Assembly: GCF_001746295.1 (NCBI RefSeq)
Contig: NZ_MJAH01000016.1
Coordinates: 44,666 to 108,665 of the forward strand
Direction: 5' to 3'
Origin: Streptomyces sp. LUP47B
GTDB taxonomy: Bacteria; Actinomycetota; Actinomycetes; Streptomycetales; Streptomycetaceae
Length of the DNA: 64,000 nucleotides
This document shows, one piece after another, positions 39,854 to 48,958 of the stretch. Both the position numbers and the translations under genes were made by a program. The notes below the pieces were generated by a model that worked only from the letters and a program-made list of their open reading frames with translations, ran no database searches and was not told the DNA's origin. Position 1 is the stretch's first letter. Every line of letters starts with the position of its first letter.

Positions 39854-42016
39854 TCATGCCGCGCGGGGAGGGATCTCCTGCTCGGTCCAGATGCATTTGC
39901 CGTCGTCGCGCAGATAGCGGGCGCCCCAGCGTCTAGAGAGGGCGGAGACGAGTTGCAGGCCACGGCCGCTCTCATCGGTGTACGCAGCGTGCCGGATGCG
40001 TGGGGTGCTGAGGCTGCCGTCGTAGACCTCGCAGGTCATGTAGTGGCTGTTCACCAGGCGCAGGCGGATGGGCCCGTCGGCGTGCCTGATCACGTTGCCG
40101 ACCAGCTCGCTGGCGAGCAACTCGGTGGTGATCGCGAGTTCGTCCAGCCCCCAGGCCCCCAGTCGCTCACGGACGAATGCGCGGGCCTGTCCGGCTGCGC
40201 GGGGATCCTCAGGGAGGTTGCAGGTGGCGACATGGTCGGCGTCGAGGGCCCGTAGGTGGGCCATCAGCAGCGCTGCGTCGTCATCCGTCCGGCCACGGTG
40301 GGGCAGCAGGGCCGAGACCACCTTGTCGCACAGGTCGTCGAGGTGTCGGACGTTGTCGTCCTTGTCCCGCGCCGTGAAGACGGGCGCAGCACTCTGGGCG
40401 AGGATTCGCTGCAGCAGGGCCAGTCCCCGGTCGAAACTCTGCGTGGGGGATTCGACGAGACCGTCCGTGCACAGAACCAGCAGGCTCTCCTCGGGCAGCA
40501 GCAGCTGGTGTGTTTCGAAGGGTGGTTCGGCGGCCCCCAACGGCGGGTCGGCCATCAGGTCCGGCGTGTCGATGGTGCCGTCGGGAAGAACGATGACCGG
40601 CGGGGGATGACCGGCCAGGCAGAACGAGCATATCCGGGTGACCGGGTCGAAGACGGCGTACAGGCAGGTGGCGTAGTAGTCCTCGCCCAGGTCGCTGACC
40701 AGGTCGTTGAGACGGCTGAGCAGCTCGTCAGGAGGCATGTCCAGATCGGCCAGGGTGCGCAGCGCGGTGCGCAGTTGGCCCATGGTGGCCGCTTCGGGGA
40801 TGCCGTGTCCCATGACGTCGCCGATCACCAGGGCGACCCTGTCGGCGGACAGTGGGATCACGTCGTACCAGTCGCCGCCTACTTGCTCGCCCCTGCCTGC
40901 GGAGAGGTAGCGGGCGGCGGTGCAAGCAGCAGGGAGGCAGGGCAGTGTCCGAGGGAGCAGGCTGCGTTGCAGTCCCTGTGCTCGGGCGTGCTCCACGTCG
41001 TACAACCGGGCCCGCTCCAGCGCTTGTCCGACCATGCCGCTCAAAGCGGTCAGCAGTGCGCGCTCCTCGTCGCTGAAGGAGTGAGGTCGGGTGAAAGACA
41101 CTACACAGACGCCGATGACATGCCCGGAAGCGATCATGGGGAGGAACGCCCACGCCTTCTTGCGGGACGCCGACGCTACCTTGGACAGCGTGGGATAGCG
41201 TCGGCGATACTCGCCGAGCGATTCCACGAACCAAGGTTCACGAGTCCGCAGGACGTCGGCAGCCACGGGGTAGTCGGCTACTGGGACCCCGTTGATCATT
41301 CGAAGGAATTCCCGCGAGTATCCTACGGAGCCGACCACGCGCTGTCGGCCGCTTTCCATTACCCAGACCACGAGCCCGTCGGCGCCGAACGGGGGCAGGA
41401 CGTGCGCCGCGACGGCCCCGACAACCTCCTCGGAGGTGAGGGCCTCAGCGAGCGCTGCGGTCAGCCTGCTCATTCGGACCGTCCGCTCGGAGGTGACCTC
41501 CGATTCGTGGGCGGGCGGCGTGCCGGGGATGTCTTCCAGACGCGCGGCAACCCATCCTGCCAGCGATCCCAGAAAAGATCGTTGTACCTCGTCGGGCTCG
41601 CTCTCTGCCGTGATCACGGAGAGCACACCTATCGGCCCAGCGGTACCGGTGAGCGGTACCGCAGCCGTGCCGGCCGCCCCGATGCCCAGACTGTCTCCGG
41701 CCACCCAGGCATAGTCACCGCGCCGCATGGCGAGCACCGGTGCCACATTCTGCTCATCGGAGAGAATCGCCAGCGCCTCCGCGCTGTCCGAGGGCACCCC
41801 ACTGGCCGCAGCCAGGAGCAGCCGATCATTGTCAGGATCTCGCCGGTACAAGAAGGCGCCCCGCGCATCCAGGCACTCCGTGGCCTTGAGAACCAGTGTC
41901 AGCGTCTTTGTGTATTCCAGCGCCATCGGAGACGTCTGGGGATGATGGACAGCTGAGAAAAAGCTGAGCCCGAACTCCTGGAGGTGGCTCCCGGCCTTGG
42001 CTCTCACAGGTGTCAA
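39854..42016 (-). CDS. GAF-GAF-SpoIIE phosphatase with C-terminal RsbW-like ATPase
   Basis: 720 residues in four domains: GAF near 30-160, a second GAF near 190-345, a PP2C-type SpoIIE phosphatase near 370-565 (GGDWYDVIPLSADRVALVIG, DVMGHG, LCTDGLVE and TDDDAALL carry the metal aspartates), and a GHKL domain near 590-715 (ELLASELVGNVIRHADGP, then DESGRGLQLVSAL). Such proteins both dephosphorylate anti-anti-sigma factors and can act as anti-sigma kinases, adjusting sigma-factor release to a signal felt by the GAF domains. No membrane span. It stands alone among relics. Confidence 0.93.
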   Translation of the reverse strand: MTPVRAKAGSHLQEFGLSFFSAVHHPQTSPMALEYTKTLTLVLKATECLDARGAFLYRRDPDNDRLLLAAASGVPSDSAEALAILSDEQNVAPVLAMRRGDYAWVAGDSLGIGAAGTAAVPLTGTAGPIGVLSVITAESEPDEVQRSFLGSLAGWVAARLEDIPGTPPAHESEVTSERTVRMSRLTAALAEALTSEEVVGAVAAHVLPPFGADGLVVWVMESGRQRVVGSVGYSREFLRMINGVPVADYPVAADVLRTREPWFVESLGEYRRRYPTLSKVASASRKKAWAFLPMIASGHVIGVCVVSFTRPHSFSDEERALLTALSGMVGQALERARLYDVEHARAQGLQRSLLPRTLPCLPAACTAARYLSAGRGEQVGGDWYDVIPLSADRVALVIGDVMGHGIPEAATMGQLRTALRTLADLDMPPDELLSRLNDLVSDLGEDYYATCLYAVFDPVTRICSFCLAGHPPPVIVLPDGTIDTPDLMADPPLGAAEPPFETHQLLLPEESLLVLCTDGLVESPTQSFDRGLALLQRILAQSAAPVFTARDKDDNVRHLDDLCDKVVSALLPHRGRTDDDAALLMAHLRALDADHVATCNLPEDPRAAGQARAFVRERLGAWGLDELAITTELLASELVGNVIRHADGPIRLRLVNSHYMTCEVYDGSLSTPRIRHAAYTDESGRGLQLVSALSRRWGARYLRDDGKCIWTEQEIPPRAA

Positions 42017-42210
42017 CCCGTCTCCTGCTTACTCATGGATCGCTTGCCTGCACACTGGGTAGCGGAAGGACAATCTGGACAATTTCTATATTAGAGGACG
42101 ATATGTGGCTGGTGCTAGCTCACAGGGGACCCTCCAGCACAGCCAGGCCCCCTGGTCGGCGATGATGCGGCGGTCCCAAATGTTCCAGTGACGACAGATA
42201 CGACATCACG

Positions 42211-42670
42211 TCACATAGTTCGGACGACCAGCTGGGCGAACGCGTCGTGCGCGGCCTTCTCCAGCTGGTCCCAAACGGCCTACGTGTCTGTGGACTGCGA
42301 GGAAGGCCAGTCCTCGGGCAAGTATCGGGCCAGCAGGCCGGGGTCCGCGCGCAGCAAGTGCAGCCAGTCGGCGACGAGGGCGGTGAGTTCCGTGGCAGGG
42401 TTCCTGCCGGGGGCGCGGTTGGGGCCCCAGCTTTGAAGAACGGTGGTGCTCCGCGCGCAGGGTCGTGAGGTCCCAGGCGCGCTGGACGAAGGCCGCCATC
42501 GGGGTGCCGGGCAGCGGCTGTGCGACGAAGCCGCCGGACGCCGCTGCAGCCTCGGCCAAGGGGGTCCCGGAGAGGACGGCGTCGAGGCCCGGGGTGCCTG
42601 GCGCCAGCCACAGCCCGTCGCGCAGGCAGCCGAAACCACCGCTGACCCGCCACCAGGCCGGCAACGGGGC
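42211..42670 (-). pseudogene. PaaX-family regulator, C-terminal remnant
   Basis: On the minus strand, WWRVSGGFGCLRDGLWLAPG and FVQRAWDLTTLR are in one frame, LVADWLHLLRADPGLLARYL and PEDWPSSQ in a second, and WDQLEKAAHDAFAQLVVRTM in a third. Together they form the C-terminal domain of PaaX-like repressors. The N-terminal winged helix is missing. It is non-functional; it may once have regulated aromatic catabolism genes nearby. Confidence 0.65.
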
Positions 42671-42820
42671 GAACGGTCTTCCTCACGGACTTCTCCTGCG
42701 GAACGGCATGGCGAATGACGAAAAGCGGGGAACACAGTCCCCTCAGTGGCGCCGTGTCCTGCTTGGACGAGGGCCACAGTCCGGCCGTGGGCTCGTGTGT
42801 CGTCCGAATATCGGACGGGT

Positions 42821-43126
42821 TCAGGCGGCGTGCTTGACGGCCAGGACATCGACCATGCGGATGTCGGGGTCGGCCGCCAGGAGTTCGGGGCGAATCTCGG
42901 AAAGGGCCGCCGGGACGCGGCCGGTGAGGTGCGCCTTGCGCGCGTCCTCGTCGGCGAAGGCATCGAAGATACCGAAGGTCGCATGGTCGACCTGGAAGGC
43001 GTACCAGACCTGGGTATCGGCCTCGTCCTCGACGATGCCGCGGCCGGCGTTCAAGAACGCGGCCAACTCGGCTTCCTTGCCCGGCTTCGCGGTCAGCAGT
43101 GCCAGGACTCCGAGCTTGAGCGGCAT
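42821..43126 (-). CDS. Antibiotic biosynthesis monooxygenase (ABM) domain protein
   Basis: 101 residues from an ATG with AAGGAGAG seven bases upstream. A single ABM ferredoxin-like fold: LGVLALLTAKPGKEAELAAF, then WYAFQVDHATFGIFDAFADE, ending PELLAADPDIRMVDVLAVK. These small dimeric proteins oxidise quinols or polyketides, or degrade haem, without a cofactor; the exact substrate is unclear. It is divergent from the AraC-type regulator, with a long inverted repeat between, so it is probably that regulator's target. Confidence 0.88.
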   Translation of the reverse strand: MPLKLGVLALLTAKPGKEAELAAFLNAGRGIVEDEADTQVWYAFQVDHATFGIFDAFADEDARKAHLTGRVPAALSEIRPELLAADPDIRMVDVLAVKHAA

Positions 43127-43245
43127 GAAATCTCTCCTTGCATGGTTCGTGAGGGGTCGGAACACCGACGATGGCGGAACCGGCGGGCCGTGGCGGGGGG
43201 CACCGGCCTGGTAACAAGCTATGAGCGCGGCGACCGGGCCGGGAG

Positions 43246-43280
43246 TGGCGTAAACGACGGTTCGGGTACCGTTTACGCCA
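43246..43280. promoter_or_regulatory. Long inverted repeat overlapping the AraC-type gene start
   Basis: TGGCGTAAACG (43246-43256) and CGTTTACGCCA (43270-43280) form a perfect 11-bp inverted repeat with 13-bp spacer. The right arm ends on the first base of the ATG. It sits between the regulator and the ABM gene and should be its autoregulatory operator. Confidence 0.75.
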
Positions 43281-44275
43281 TGCGGATCGTGATGGCAGCC
43301 ATTGACGGCATGTTCGACTCCGGGCTTTCGGCGATCATGGACGTGCTCGGCGCATCGAACGCGCTGAGCACACGAGACGATGGCGCGCCGCCCTTCTCGG
43401 TGACCATGGTCGGTGCTGGGTCGCAGATCCGCACCGGGAACGGACTGAGCCTGGCGACCGTCCCGGTCGGAGAGCTCTCGCACGAGGCGGACCTCCTGCT
43501 CATGCCGGCCGTGGGCCTCCAGGAACCGGAGCAGGTGGTCGCGGCGGTCCGCGCACCGGCCAACGCCTGGGTCCTCGGCCTTGCGGCGGCCTCGGCCGGC
43601 TCCGGGGCCTCTTTGGCCGCCGCGTGCAGCGGAGCGTTCTTCCTGGCCGAGTCCGGCACGCTCGATGGCCGCCGTGCTACGACGAGTTGGTGGCTGGGGC
43701 CGGCCTTCCGCAGGCGTTACCCCGCTGTGGCTGTGGAGGATTCGCGGACGCTGATCCAGGACGGCTGTGCCACCACGGCGGGTGCCGCCTTCGCTCACAT
43801 CGATCTGGCGTTGTGGGTGGTGCAGCGGCGCAGCCCCGAACTCGCCGACCTCGTCGCCCGGTACCTGCTGATCGGCGACCGTCCCTCGCAGGCCGCGTTC
43901 GCGCTCCCGACCCAACTGGCCCAGGCGGACCCTCTGCTGGCGGCTTTCGAACGGTGGGTCCGTGCGCACCTGGCCGATCCGCCGCCGCTCGCGCAGGCCG
44001 CAACTACTCTCGGCGTGAGCATGCGGACCCTGCAACGCACCGCCCAGGCCGTCCTGGGCAGATCACCTCTGGACTTCATCCAGGACATCCGGCTGGACGA
44101 GGCGACCTTCCTGCTGCGCACCACCGCTCTCAGTGCCGAGGCGATCGCCGGCCGCGTCGGCTACCGCAACGTCGGGACGCTGCGCGAACTCGTCCGCCGG
44201 CGGCGGGGCTCGTCCCTGGAGGCGCTGCGCCATGGTACCGAGGGTGGTGGTGCGCGGCGCACACCGTCGTTGTAG
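43280..44275 (+). CDS. GlxA-type AraC regulator (DJ-1/PfpI plus AraC domains)
   Basis: 331 residues. Residues 1-185 are a DJ-1/PfpI-like domain (MDVLGASNAL, then SLAAACSGAFFLAESG with the nucleophile-elbow cysteine, and RRATTSWWLGPAFRRRYP). Residues about 215-315 are two AraC helix-turn-helix motifs (AATTLGVSMRTLQRTAQAVL and AEAIAGRVGYRNVGTLREL). GlxA-type regulators usually activate small enzyme operons. No ribosome site precedes the ATG because the operator arm occupies that place, so the mRNA may be leaderless. It is divergent from the ABM gene. Confidence 0.9.
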   Translation: MRIVMAAIDGMFDSGLSAIMDVLGASNALSTRDDGAPPFSVTMVGAGSQIRTGNGLSLATVPVGELSHEADLLLMPAVGLQEPEQVVAAVRAPANAWVLGLAAASAGSGASLAAACSGAFFLAESGTLDGRRATTSWWLGPAFRRRYPAVAVEDSRTLIQDGCATTAGAAFAHIDLALWVVQRRSPELADLVARYLLIGDRPSQAAFALPTQLAQADPLLAAFERWVRAHLADPPPLAQAATTLGVSMRTLQRTAQAVLGRSPLDFIQDIRLDEATFLLRTTALSAEAIAGRVGYRNVGTLRELVRRRRGSSLEALRHGTEGGGARRTPSL

Positions 44276-44385
44276 GCCGTTCGGTCGCGTCCGGACCGTG
44301 CTGCCCTTTCCCGCCGACGTGACCGAGCTGCCCGACTGCTCTCTGGTCCCGGCGACCAGACCCGGCAAGGCGCGCGCGAGCGGGG

Positions 44386-44939
44386 TCAGGCCCGGCCGCG
44401 GCCGCGCAGGCCCGGCTGGAAGACGTCGGAGTCTGCGGCCCGTTCGGCTCCCGTGTCCAGTGCGGTGAGCGCCGGCACGTCTTCGGGCGCCAGGGCGAAG
44501 TCGAAGGCGTCGATGTTGCTCTTGATCCGCTGGGGATCGGCGGACTTGGGTACGGCGGCCAGGCCGAGGTCCATGTGCCAGCGCAGCACGATCTGACCAG
44601 GAGTACTTCGCCGCGAGCCGGGTGACCGTGCGGTCCCTCAGCAGGGAGGTGCCCTTGCCAGCGGGCCCCACGACTGCGTCACGATGCCGTGGCGCTGGTG
44701 GTAGGCGCGCAGTTCGGCCTGTGGTGGTGACGAAGACCTCCTCGCGCGGGATCCCGGTGTGGCGGATGCGCGTTTTCGTTGCCGTAGGCGGCCGCGGTGT
44801 CGATGAGGCGGTAGCCGCTGCGCAGGGCGCGGGTGACGGCCTGCTGGGCGTCGCCCCTCAGGGGCCAGGTGCCCAGTCCGAGGCGTGGCATGGCGACGCC
44901 GTTGTTGAGCTGGACGGTGGGGGCTGCCGGGGGCTTCAT
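44386..44939 (-). pseudogene. Aldo/keto reductase with internal deletion
   Basis: The N-terminal frame gives VQLNNGVAMPRLGLGTWPLR and GYRLIDTAAAYGNE, with the catalytic Asp and Tyr. The C-terminal end gives RWHMDLGLAAVPKSADPQRI and FDFALAPEDVPALTALDTG in another frame. The roughly 90 residues between, including the catalytic Lys and His, are missing or scrambled. Total length is 184 codons against about 275 for the family. Inactive. It follows the SDR gene after 33 nt, so it was the last gene of the catabolic operon. Confidence 0.75.
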
Positions 44940-44971
44940 GCGCGTGCTCTCTGGTAGGTCTCGGGCGCCGT

Positions 44972-45736
44972 TCAGTTCGGGTGGAGGCCGCCGTCGAGCG
45001 TGATGGTCTTGTTGGTGAGGTAGCCGTTGGTCAGCATGGACACCGCCATCGCCGCGACCTCGTCGACCTGGCCGAGGCGGCCGACCGGGATGGGGGCCGG
45101 CAGTGCGCCGTCCTGTCCTGCGTCGGCGGGCAGGATGCGGGTGCCTCCGATCAGCGCCGGTGCCAGGACGTTGACTGTGACGCCGTCCGCGGCGACGGCG
45201 GTCGCCAGGGAGTGGGCCAGTCCGTGCAGCGCGGCTTTGCTCGCCGCGTAATGCGGGCCGATGATGCCGCCGTTGAGCGCGGCGACGGAGGAGATGAACA
45301 GGATCCGCCCCCAGCCGTTCTTGATCATGCCGGGGAGTGCCGCCTGGGCCATGAGGAACGGTGCACGGGCGTTGACCGCCATGGTGGTGTCCCACACCTC
45401 GGTATCCACCTGCTGCCAGGGAAACTGCTGTCCGATGCCTGCGCCTGCCACCAGCACCTCGACAGGACCCAGGCGCTGCTCGGCGTCGCGAACGAGGCCG
45501 GCGGCTGCGGCGGGAGCCGACAAGTCGGCGTGCAGGGTCACCGCACTGCCTGCGCCATGGAGGGCGTTGATCTGGGCGGCGGTGCGCTCGGCGTCCTCGC
45601 GGTGGCCGCTGTAGGCCAGGGCGACCAGACATCCGGCATCGGCGAGTTGCAGGGCCGTCGCCGCCCCGATGCCGCCGGAGGCACCGGTGATCAGGGCGGT
45701 CCGGCCGTCGAGAGGCGCCGAGGAGGTGGTGCTCAC
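44972..45736 (-). CDS. Short-chain dehydrogenase/reductase (FabG-like)
   Basis: 254 residues, a classical SDR: TGASGGIG loop, LVAGAGIG in place of NNAG, catalytic Ser in ISSVAALNGG, and HYAASKAALHGL with Tyr and Lys. The C-terminus (LTNGYLTNKTITLDGGLHPN) is typical. NADP-linked ketone or alcohol redox chemistry is expected. It follows the tautomerase gene by 225 nt in the leftward catabolic series. Confidence 0.9.
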   Translation of the reverse strand: MSTTSSAPLDGRTALITGASGGIGAATALQLADAGCLVALAYSGHREDAERTAAQINALHGAGSAVTLHADLSAPAAAAGLVRDAEQRLGPVEVLVAGAGIGQQFPWQQVDTEVWDTTMAVNARAPFLMAQAALPGMIKNGWGRILFISSVAALNGGIIGPHYAASKAALHGLAHSLATAVAADGVTVNVLAPALIGGTRILPADAGQDGALPAPIPVGRLGQVDEVAAMAVSMLTNGYLTNKTITLDGGLHPN

Positions 45737-45961
45737 GAGTGTGTCCTCAAAGTGATGGTGAGGGCGGTTACCGGGAATGTGCCGCGGTTGTGCGGAGCAT
45801 TGCTGCCCTGCAGCGCGTCACCGGTGACGAAACTCGTGCCGACGAGGTGGCAAGGCCCGGTCCGTCCGGACCTCGTCGACCGAGGTGATGCGTTCGCCGA
45901 CTGTGCCTGGCGGCCCCATCATCGGGGCGCCGGCCGGACGCGGGCGGGTGGCACTCGGCGG

Positions 45962-46381
45962 TCAGGATGCGGCCGCTGCTGCCGGGACGCGGAGGTCACC
46001 TTCGATGTACTGGGCGCGGCCGAAGCCGAAGGACCAGTCGGCGGGGGTGTTCTCGACGTATCCGATGAAGACGTCCTCACCGGCCACGCCCACTCCTGCC
46101 AGCGAGGCGGCGATGGCGGCATAGAGGCGCTGCTTGACCTCGGTCGTGCGCCCGGTCTGCGTGAAGATCTGGATCACCACGGCGCCGTCGTCGCTCCGTT
46201 CGAAGCCCAGGCCGGCGTCCTGCGCGATGATCCGGCTAGCCTCGTGTTCGGTGACGATCTGGAAGCGGTCACGCGGAGGGATTTCCAGAACGTCCACCAC
46301 GGCCGTGTGAACGGCGTCAGCGACGGCGCGAACCTGTGTGTCGCCGCGGCCCTTGACGAGATCGATCCGGACCAGGGGCAT
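45962..46381 (-). CDS. Tautomerase-superfamily protein (4-OT/MSAD type)
   Basis: 139 residues from an ATG with AAGGAG eight bases upstream. After Met removal the N-terminus is Pro (MPLVRIDLVKGR), the catalytic base of the tautomerase superfamily. The length indicates a fused-repeat form like malonate semialdehyde decarboxylase or cis-CaaD: the first half ends near EIPPRDRFQIVTEH, and the second holds VVIQIFTQTGRTTEVKQRL. It could isomerise enol products of ring or chain cleavage made by the neighbouring enzymes. The cut of the longer ORF at this ATG is dictated by Pro2. Confidence 0.88.
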   Translation of the reverse strand: MPLVRIDLVKGRGDTQVRAVADAVHTAVVDVLEIPPRDRFQIVTEHEASRIIAQDAGLGFERSDDGAVVIQIFTQTGRTTEVKQRLYAAIAASLAGVGVAGEDVFIGYVENTPADWSFGFGRAQYIEGDLRVPAAAAAS

Positions 46382-46551
46382 GGGAGAACTCCTTGCTCGT
46401 TCTATTTCAGACTGCTCATAACGGGGAGCTCGGCTGGAGGCGGCCTCCAACGGGGCCGGTCTCCCGTTCCGGCCCGCCTACGTCACGCGAACCAACTCGT
46501 GCCGCAGCTGGGACTCGTCGTCGCCGTGCGGTAGAGCTGGTGGACGGCGCG

Positions 46552-46583
46552 GACGGCCCGCCGACTTGGGTCGGCGGGCCGTC
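46552..46583 (-). terminator. Terminator hairpin downstream of the cupin gene
   Basis: Perfect 14-bp stem (46552-46565 with 46570-46583) and TTGG loop, starting 14 nt beyond the cupin stop. It would limit read-through to the tautomerase gene, which may have its own promoter in the next 170 bases. Confidence 0.75.
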
Positions 46584-46596
46584 ATGCCCGGTCGGT

Positions 46597-47070
46597 TCAG
46601 GCGGAGACCGCCGCCTCGACCGGCTTGTGCGCCAGGGCCTGGACGCCCTCCCAGTCGAGGATCGCGTGGATCTTGTCGTTCTCGTCCAGGAATCCCAGAG
46701 GTCCCTGGCACACGAAGAAGAAGACCGTCTCGTCGGGGAAGTTGGTCCAGTCGTGGAGCATGGAGTTGGCCTCGTAGCCGTAGTCGCCGGCGACGGCAGT
46801 GAATCCGCCTCCGGAGTCGCCGCCGCGGATGTCCATGCGGCCGTACACCATGTAGTACTCGGCGGCCCCGATGTGCAGGTGGCGGTCGAACCCGGAGCCG
46901 GCCTCGGCGTGGAAGAGCACGGTCCAGGCACCCGTCTCCGCGCTCACCCGCAGCAGCTTGAAGGTGATGCCGGGGCAGAACGGCTTCCACTCCTGCTCCG
47001 AGGTGTGGATGGCGATGTCCTGGAGCTTGGCGTTGTGCTCGAAGTAACGGTCGAGAGTGGTCTCAGTCAT
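46597..47070 (-). CDS. Cupin-domain protein, probable diketone/dihydroxyacetophenone dioxygenase-like
   Basis: 157 residues from MTETTLDRYF; an ATG seven codons earlier is possible. The cupin core FKLLRVSAETGAWTVLFHAE, HLHIGAAEYYMVYGRMDIRG and NSMLHDWTNFPDETVFFFVC resembles the ChrR/acetylacetone and 2,4'-dihydroxyacetophenone dioxygenase group. HxH and Glu metal ligands are visible in DRHLHIGAAEYYMVYG. The fusion hydrolase encoded 75 nt upstream, which would cleave acylpyruvate-like products, fits a C-C bond cleaving role, but the substrate is inferred. Confidence 0.8.
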   Translation of the reverse strand: MTETTLDRYFEHNAKLQDIAIHTSEQEWKPFCPGITFKLLRVSAETGAWTVLFHAEAGSGFDRHLHIGAAEYYMVYGRMDIRGGDSGGGFTAVAGDYGYEANSMLHDWTNFPDETVFFFVCQGPLGFLDENDKIHAILDWEGVQALAHKPVEAAVSA

Positions 47071-47145
47071 GACGATGCAGCGTCCCTTCATCCATCGTGG
47101 TGACCAACCAGAACTGATTGAGCTGATTGGAGACTTGGTTGTCGA

Positions 47146-48807
47146 TCAAGGCCGGGCGAGGAAGCCCCGGAGCTCACGGGTGACGTCTTCGGGCGCTTCG
47201 AGGGTCTGCCAGTGGCCGATGCCCTCGATGACGTGCAGCCTGGCATGGGGCAGCAGGGCGAAGATGTCGTCGTTGACGGCCAGGGGGCTGATCGCGTCCT
47301 CGCTGCCGGTGAGCAGCAGGACCGGCACCTTGACGCTTGCGAAGTCCGGTTCCTCGGCGAGGGTCAGGGCCTCGCAGGCGGCGGCGTAACTCCCCGGATC
47401 CTGGCCGAGCAGCAACTCACGGACCAGGGCTGCGGCCAGGGGACGCTCGGTGCGCGTCTGTTCGGAGGTGGCCACCGACACCAGAGTGTCGGCCACCGCG
47501 GACATGCCACCCTCGCGTACCGCGCGGGCGCGGGCACGCGTGGCCTGTCTGGCCTGCGGGCCCTGGGCGCGGACCGCCCCCAGCAGCGCCAGCTTGGTGA
47601 CCCGGTCGGGATGGGCGGCGGCGAAGGTGGAGGCGACGAGGGTGCCCATGGAGTGGGCGACGACGGCGGCCTCCTCGATGCCTTCGGCATCCAGCAGCGC
47701 GGCCAGTTCCTCGGCCCAGCCGGTGATGCTGGGCGTGCCGTTGGCGGGTGAGCGGCCGTGGCCGGACAGGTCGTAGCGGAGCACCGTGTGGTGCTCGGCC
47801 AGGGCCGCGACCTGCGGGTCGTAGACGGTGGTGGCGCCCCCGAGGCCGTGGATGAGGACCACGGGCGGGCCCTGCCCGGTCTTCTCCACGAACAACTCGG
47901 CACCTGCGGCGGACCGCAGGCGGTCGCGGCCGGCCACGGGGCCGACGGTGTTGGCCAGCTCCCCCAGTCCCGGGGCGGAGATCACGACCTGGTCTCCGGT
48001 GGTGAGGTACTTGGGCGGGTCGAAGCCGATGCCGACGCCGACGGGGGTACCGGTGGCGATGACGTCCCCCGGTTCCAGCGTGATGCCGGCCGAGAGGGTC
48101 TCGATGATGCTCGCCACGTCGAAGATCAGCTGCGAGGTGTCGGTGTCCTGGCGCAGCTCGCCGTTGACACGGGACTGCAGCCGCAGATTACGGATGTCGA
48201 TCTCGTCGGCGGTCACGGCCCACGGCCCCATCGGGCAGAAGGTGTCCAGAGACTTGCCGATGAACCACTGCTTGTGATCACGCTGCAGGTCACGGGCGGT
48301 GACGTCGTTGATGAGGGTGTAGCCCCACACGTGGTCCATCGCCTCGTCCCGGCCCACCTTCGAGGCGCGTCGGCCGATGATGACGCCGATCTCGCCCTCG
48401 TAGTCCAGCGCGGAGGTGATGTCGGTGTGCGGGTCGATCACGTCACCGGAGGCGATGACGGAGGCCGCCGGCTTGGTGAAGACGACCGGTCGCTCCGGCA
48501 GGTGCCGACCATCCGGGGAGCCGGTCGCGTCGAAGCCGCTCCTGGCGAACTCCGCCGCGTGCTCGGAGTAATTGCGCCCCACGCAGAAGAGGTTTCGTGC
48601 GGGGATCAGGGGGGCCAGCAACCGACCGTCGACGGCCTGCCGGTCGACCGTCAGACGGGCGACCGCTCCGGGGCCCGCGTCGATGACCTGCCGCAGGTCG
48701 CTCACGGGGGCACCGGTGTCGGCGAAGCTCACGGGGCGGGTCGTTCCGCGCTCGTCCACGGCGCACACCCGCACGCCGTCCCTGCCGTGAATCCTTGCGA
48801 AGCGCAC
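47146..48807 (-). CDS. Fumarylacetoacetate hydrolase-alpha/beta hydrolase fusion
   Basis: 553 residues from a GTG just after AGGAGGTGCG; a longer frame to 48888 lacks a site. Residues 1-300 are an FAH domain: FCVGRNYSEHAAEF, KPAASVIASGD, DYEGEIGVIIGR and IATGTPVGVGIG, with the metal acidic residues. Residues 305-553 are an alpha/beta hydrolase: oxyanion HGLGG, nucleophile AHSMGT, acid in GSEDAISP and base in IEGIGHWQ. Two catabolic steps, hydratase or acylpyruvase and C-C or ester hydrolase, are thus on one chain. It is divergent from a GntR regulator and opens the leftward operon. Confidence 0.93.
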   Translation of the reverse strand: MRFARIHGRDGVRVCAVDERGTTRPVSFADTGAPVSDLRQVIDAGPGAVARLTVDRQAVDGRLLAPLIPARNLFCVGRNYSEHAAEFARSGFDATGSPDGRHLPERPVVFTKPAASVIASGDVIDPHTDITSALDYEGEIGVIIGRRASKVGRDEAMDHVWGYTLINDVTARDLQRDHKQWFIGKSLDTFCPMGPWAVTADEIDIRNLRLQSRVNGELRQDTDTSQLIFDVASIIETLSAGITLEPGDVIATGTPVGVGIGFDPPKYLTTGDQVVISAPGLGELANTVGPVAGRDRLRSAAGAELFVEKTGQGPPVVLIHGLGGATTVYDPQVAALAEHHTVLRYDLSGHGRSPANGTPSITGWAEELAALLDAEGIEEAAVVAHSMGTLVASTFAAAHPDRVTKLALLGAVRAQGPQARQATRARARAVREGGMSAVADTLVSVATSEQTRTERPLAAALVRELLLGQDPGSYAAACEALTLAEEPDFASVKVPVLLLTGSEDAISPLAVNDDIFALLPHARLHVIEGIGHWQTLEAPEDVTRELRGFLARP

Positions 48808-48818
48808 CGCACCTCCTG

Positions 48819-48943
48819 AACCAATGGGAACCAATTCTGTATATTGGCTCGTATCGGTGAGTCTAGGTTCAGGTTTCCGCGGGGTCAATAGAGTGTTTCT
48901 CGCGATCGATCAACGGGGGTGGTAATATTGGTTCTCATTGGTT
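48819..48943. promoter_or_regulatory. Mirrored ATTGGTT/AACCAAT operators of the GntR regulator
   Basis: AACCAAT occurs at 48819-48825 and 48829-48835, and ATTGGTT at 48927-48933 and 48937-48943. Each pair is spaced 10 bp start to start, and the two pairs are reverse complements, one per divergent promoter. A further ATTGG lies at 48843-48847. The left pair adjoins the fusion-gene ribosome site, the right pair the GntR start. Confidence 0.75.
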
Positions 48944-48958
48944 CGGAAAGGAGTGGAG

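Noticed and set aside
40256..41956. 566-residue plus-strand ORF
   Set aside because: Antisense of the SpoIIE phosphatase gene, with no recognisable domains and a Gly/Gln/Arg-rich composition.
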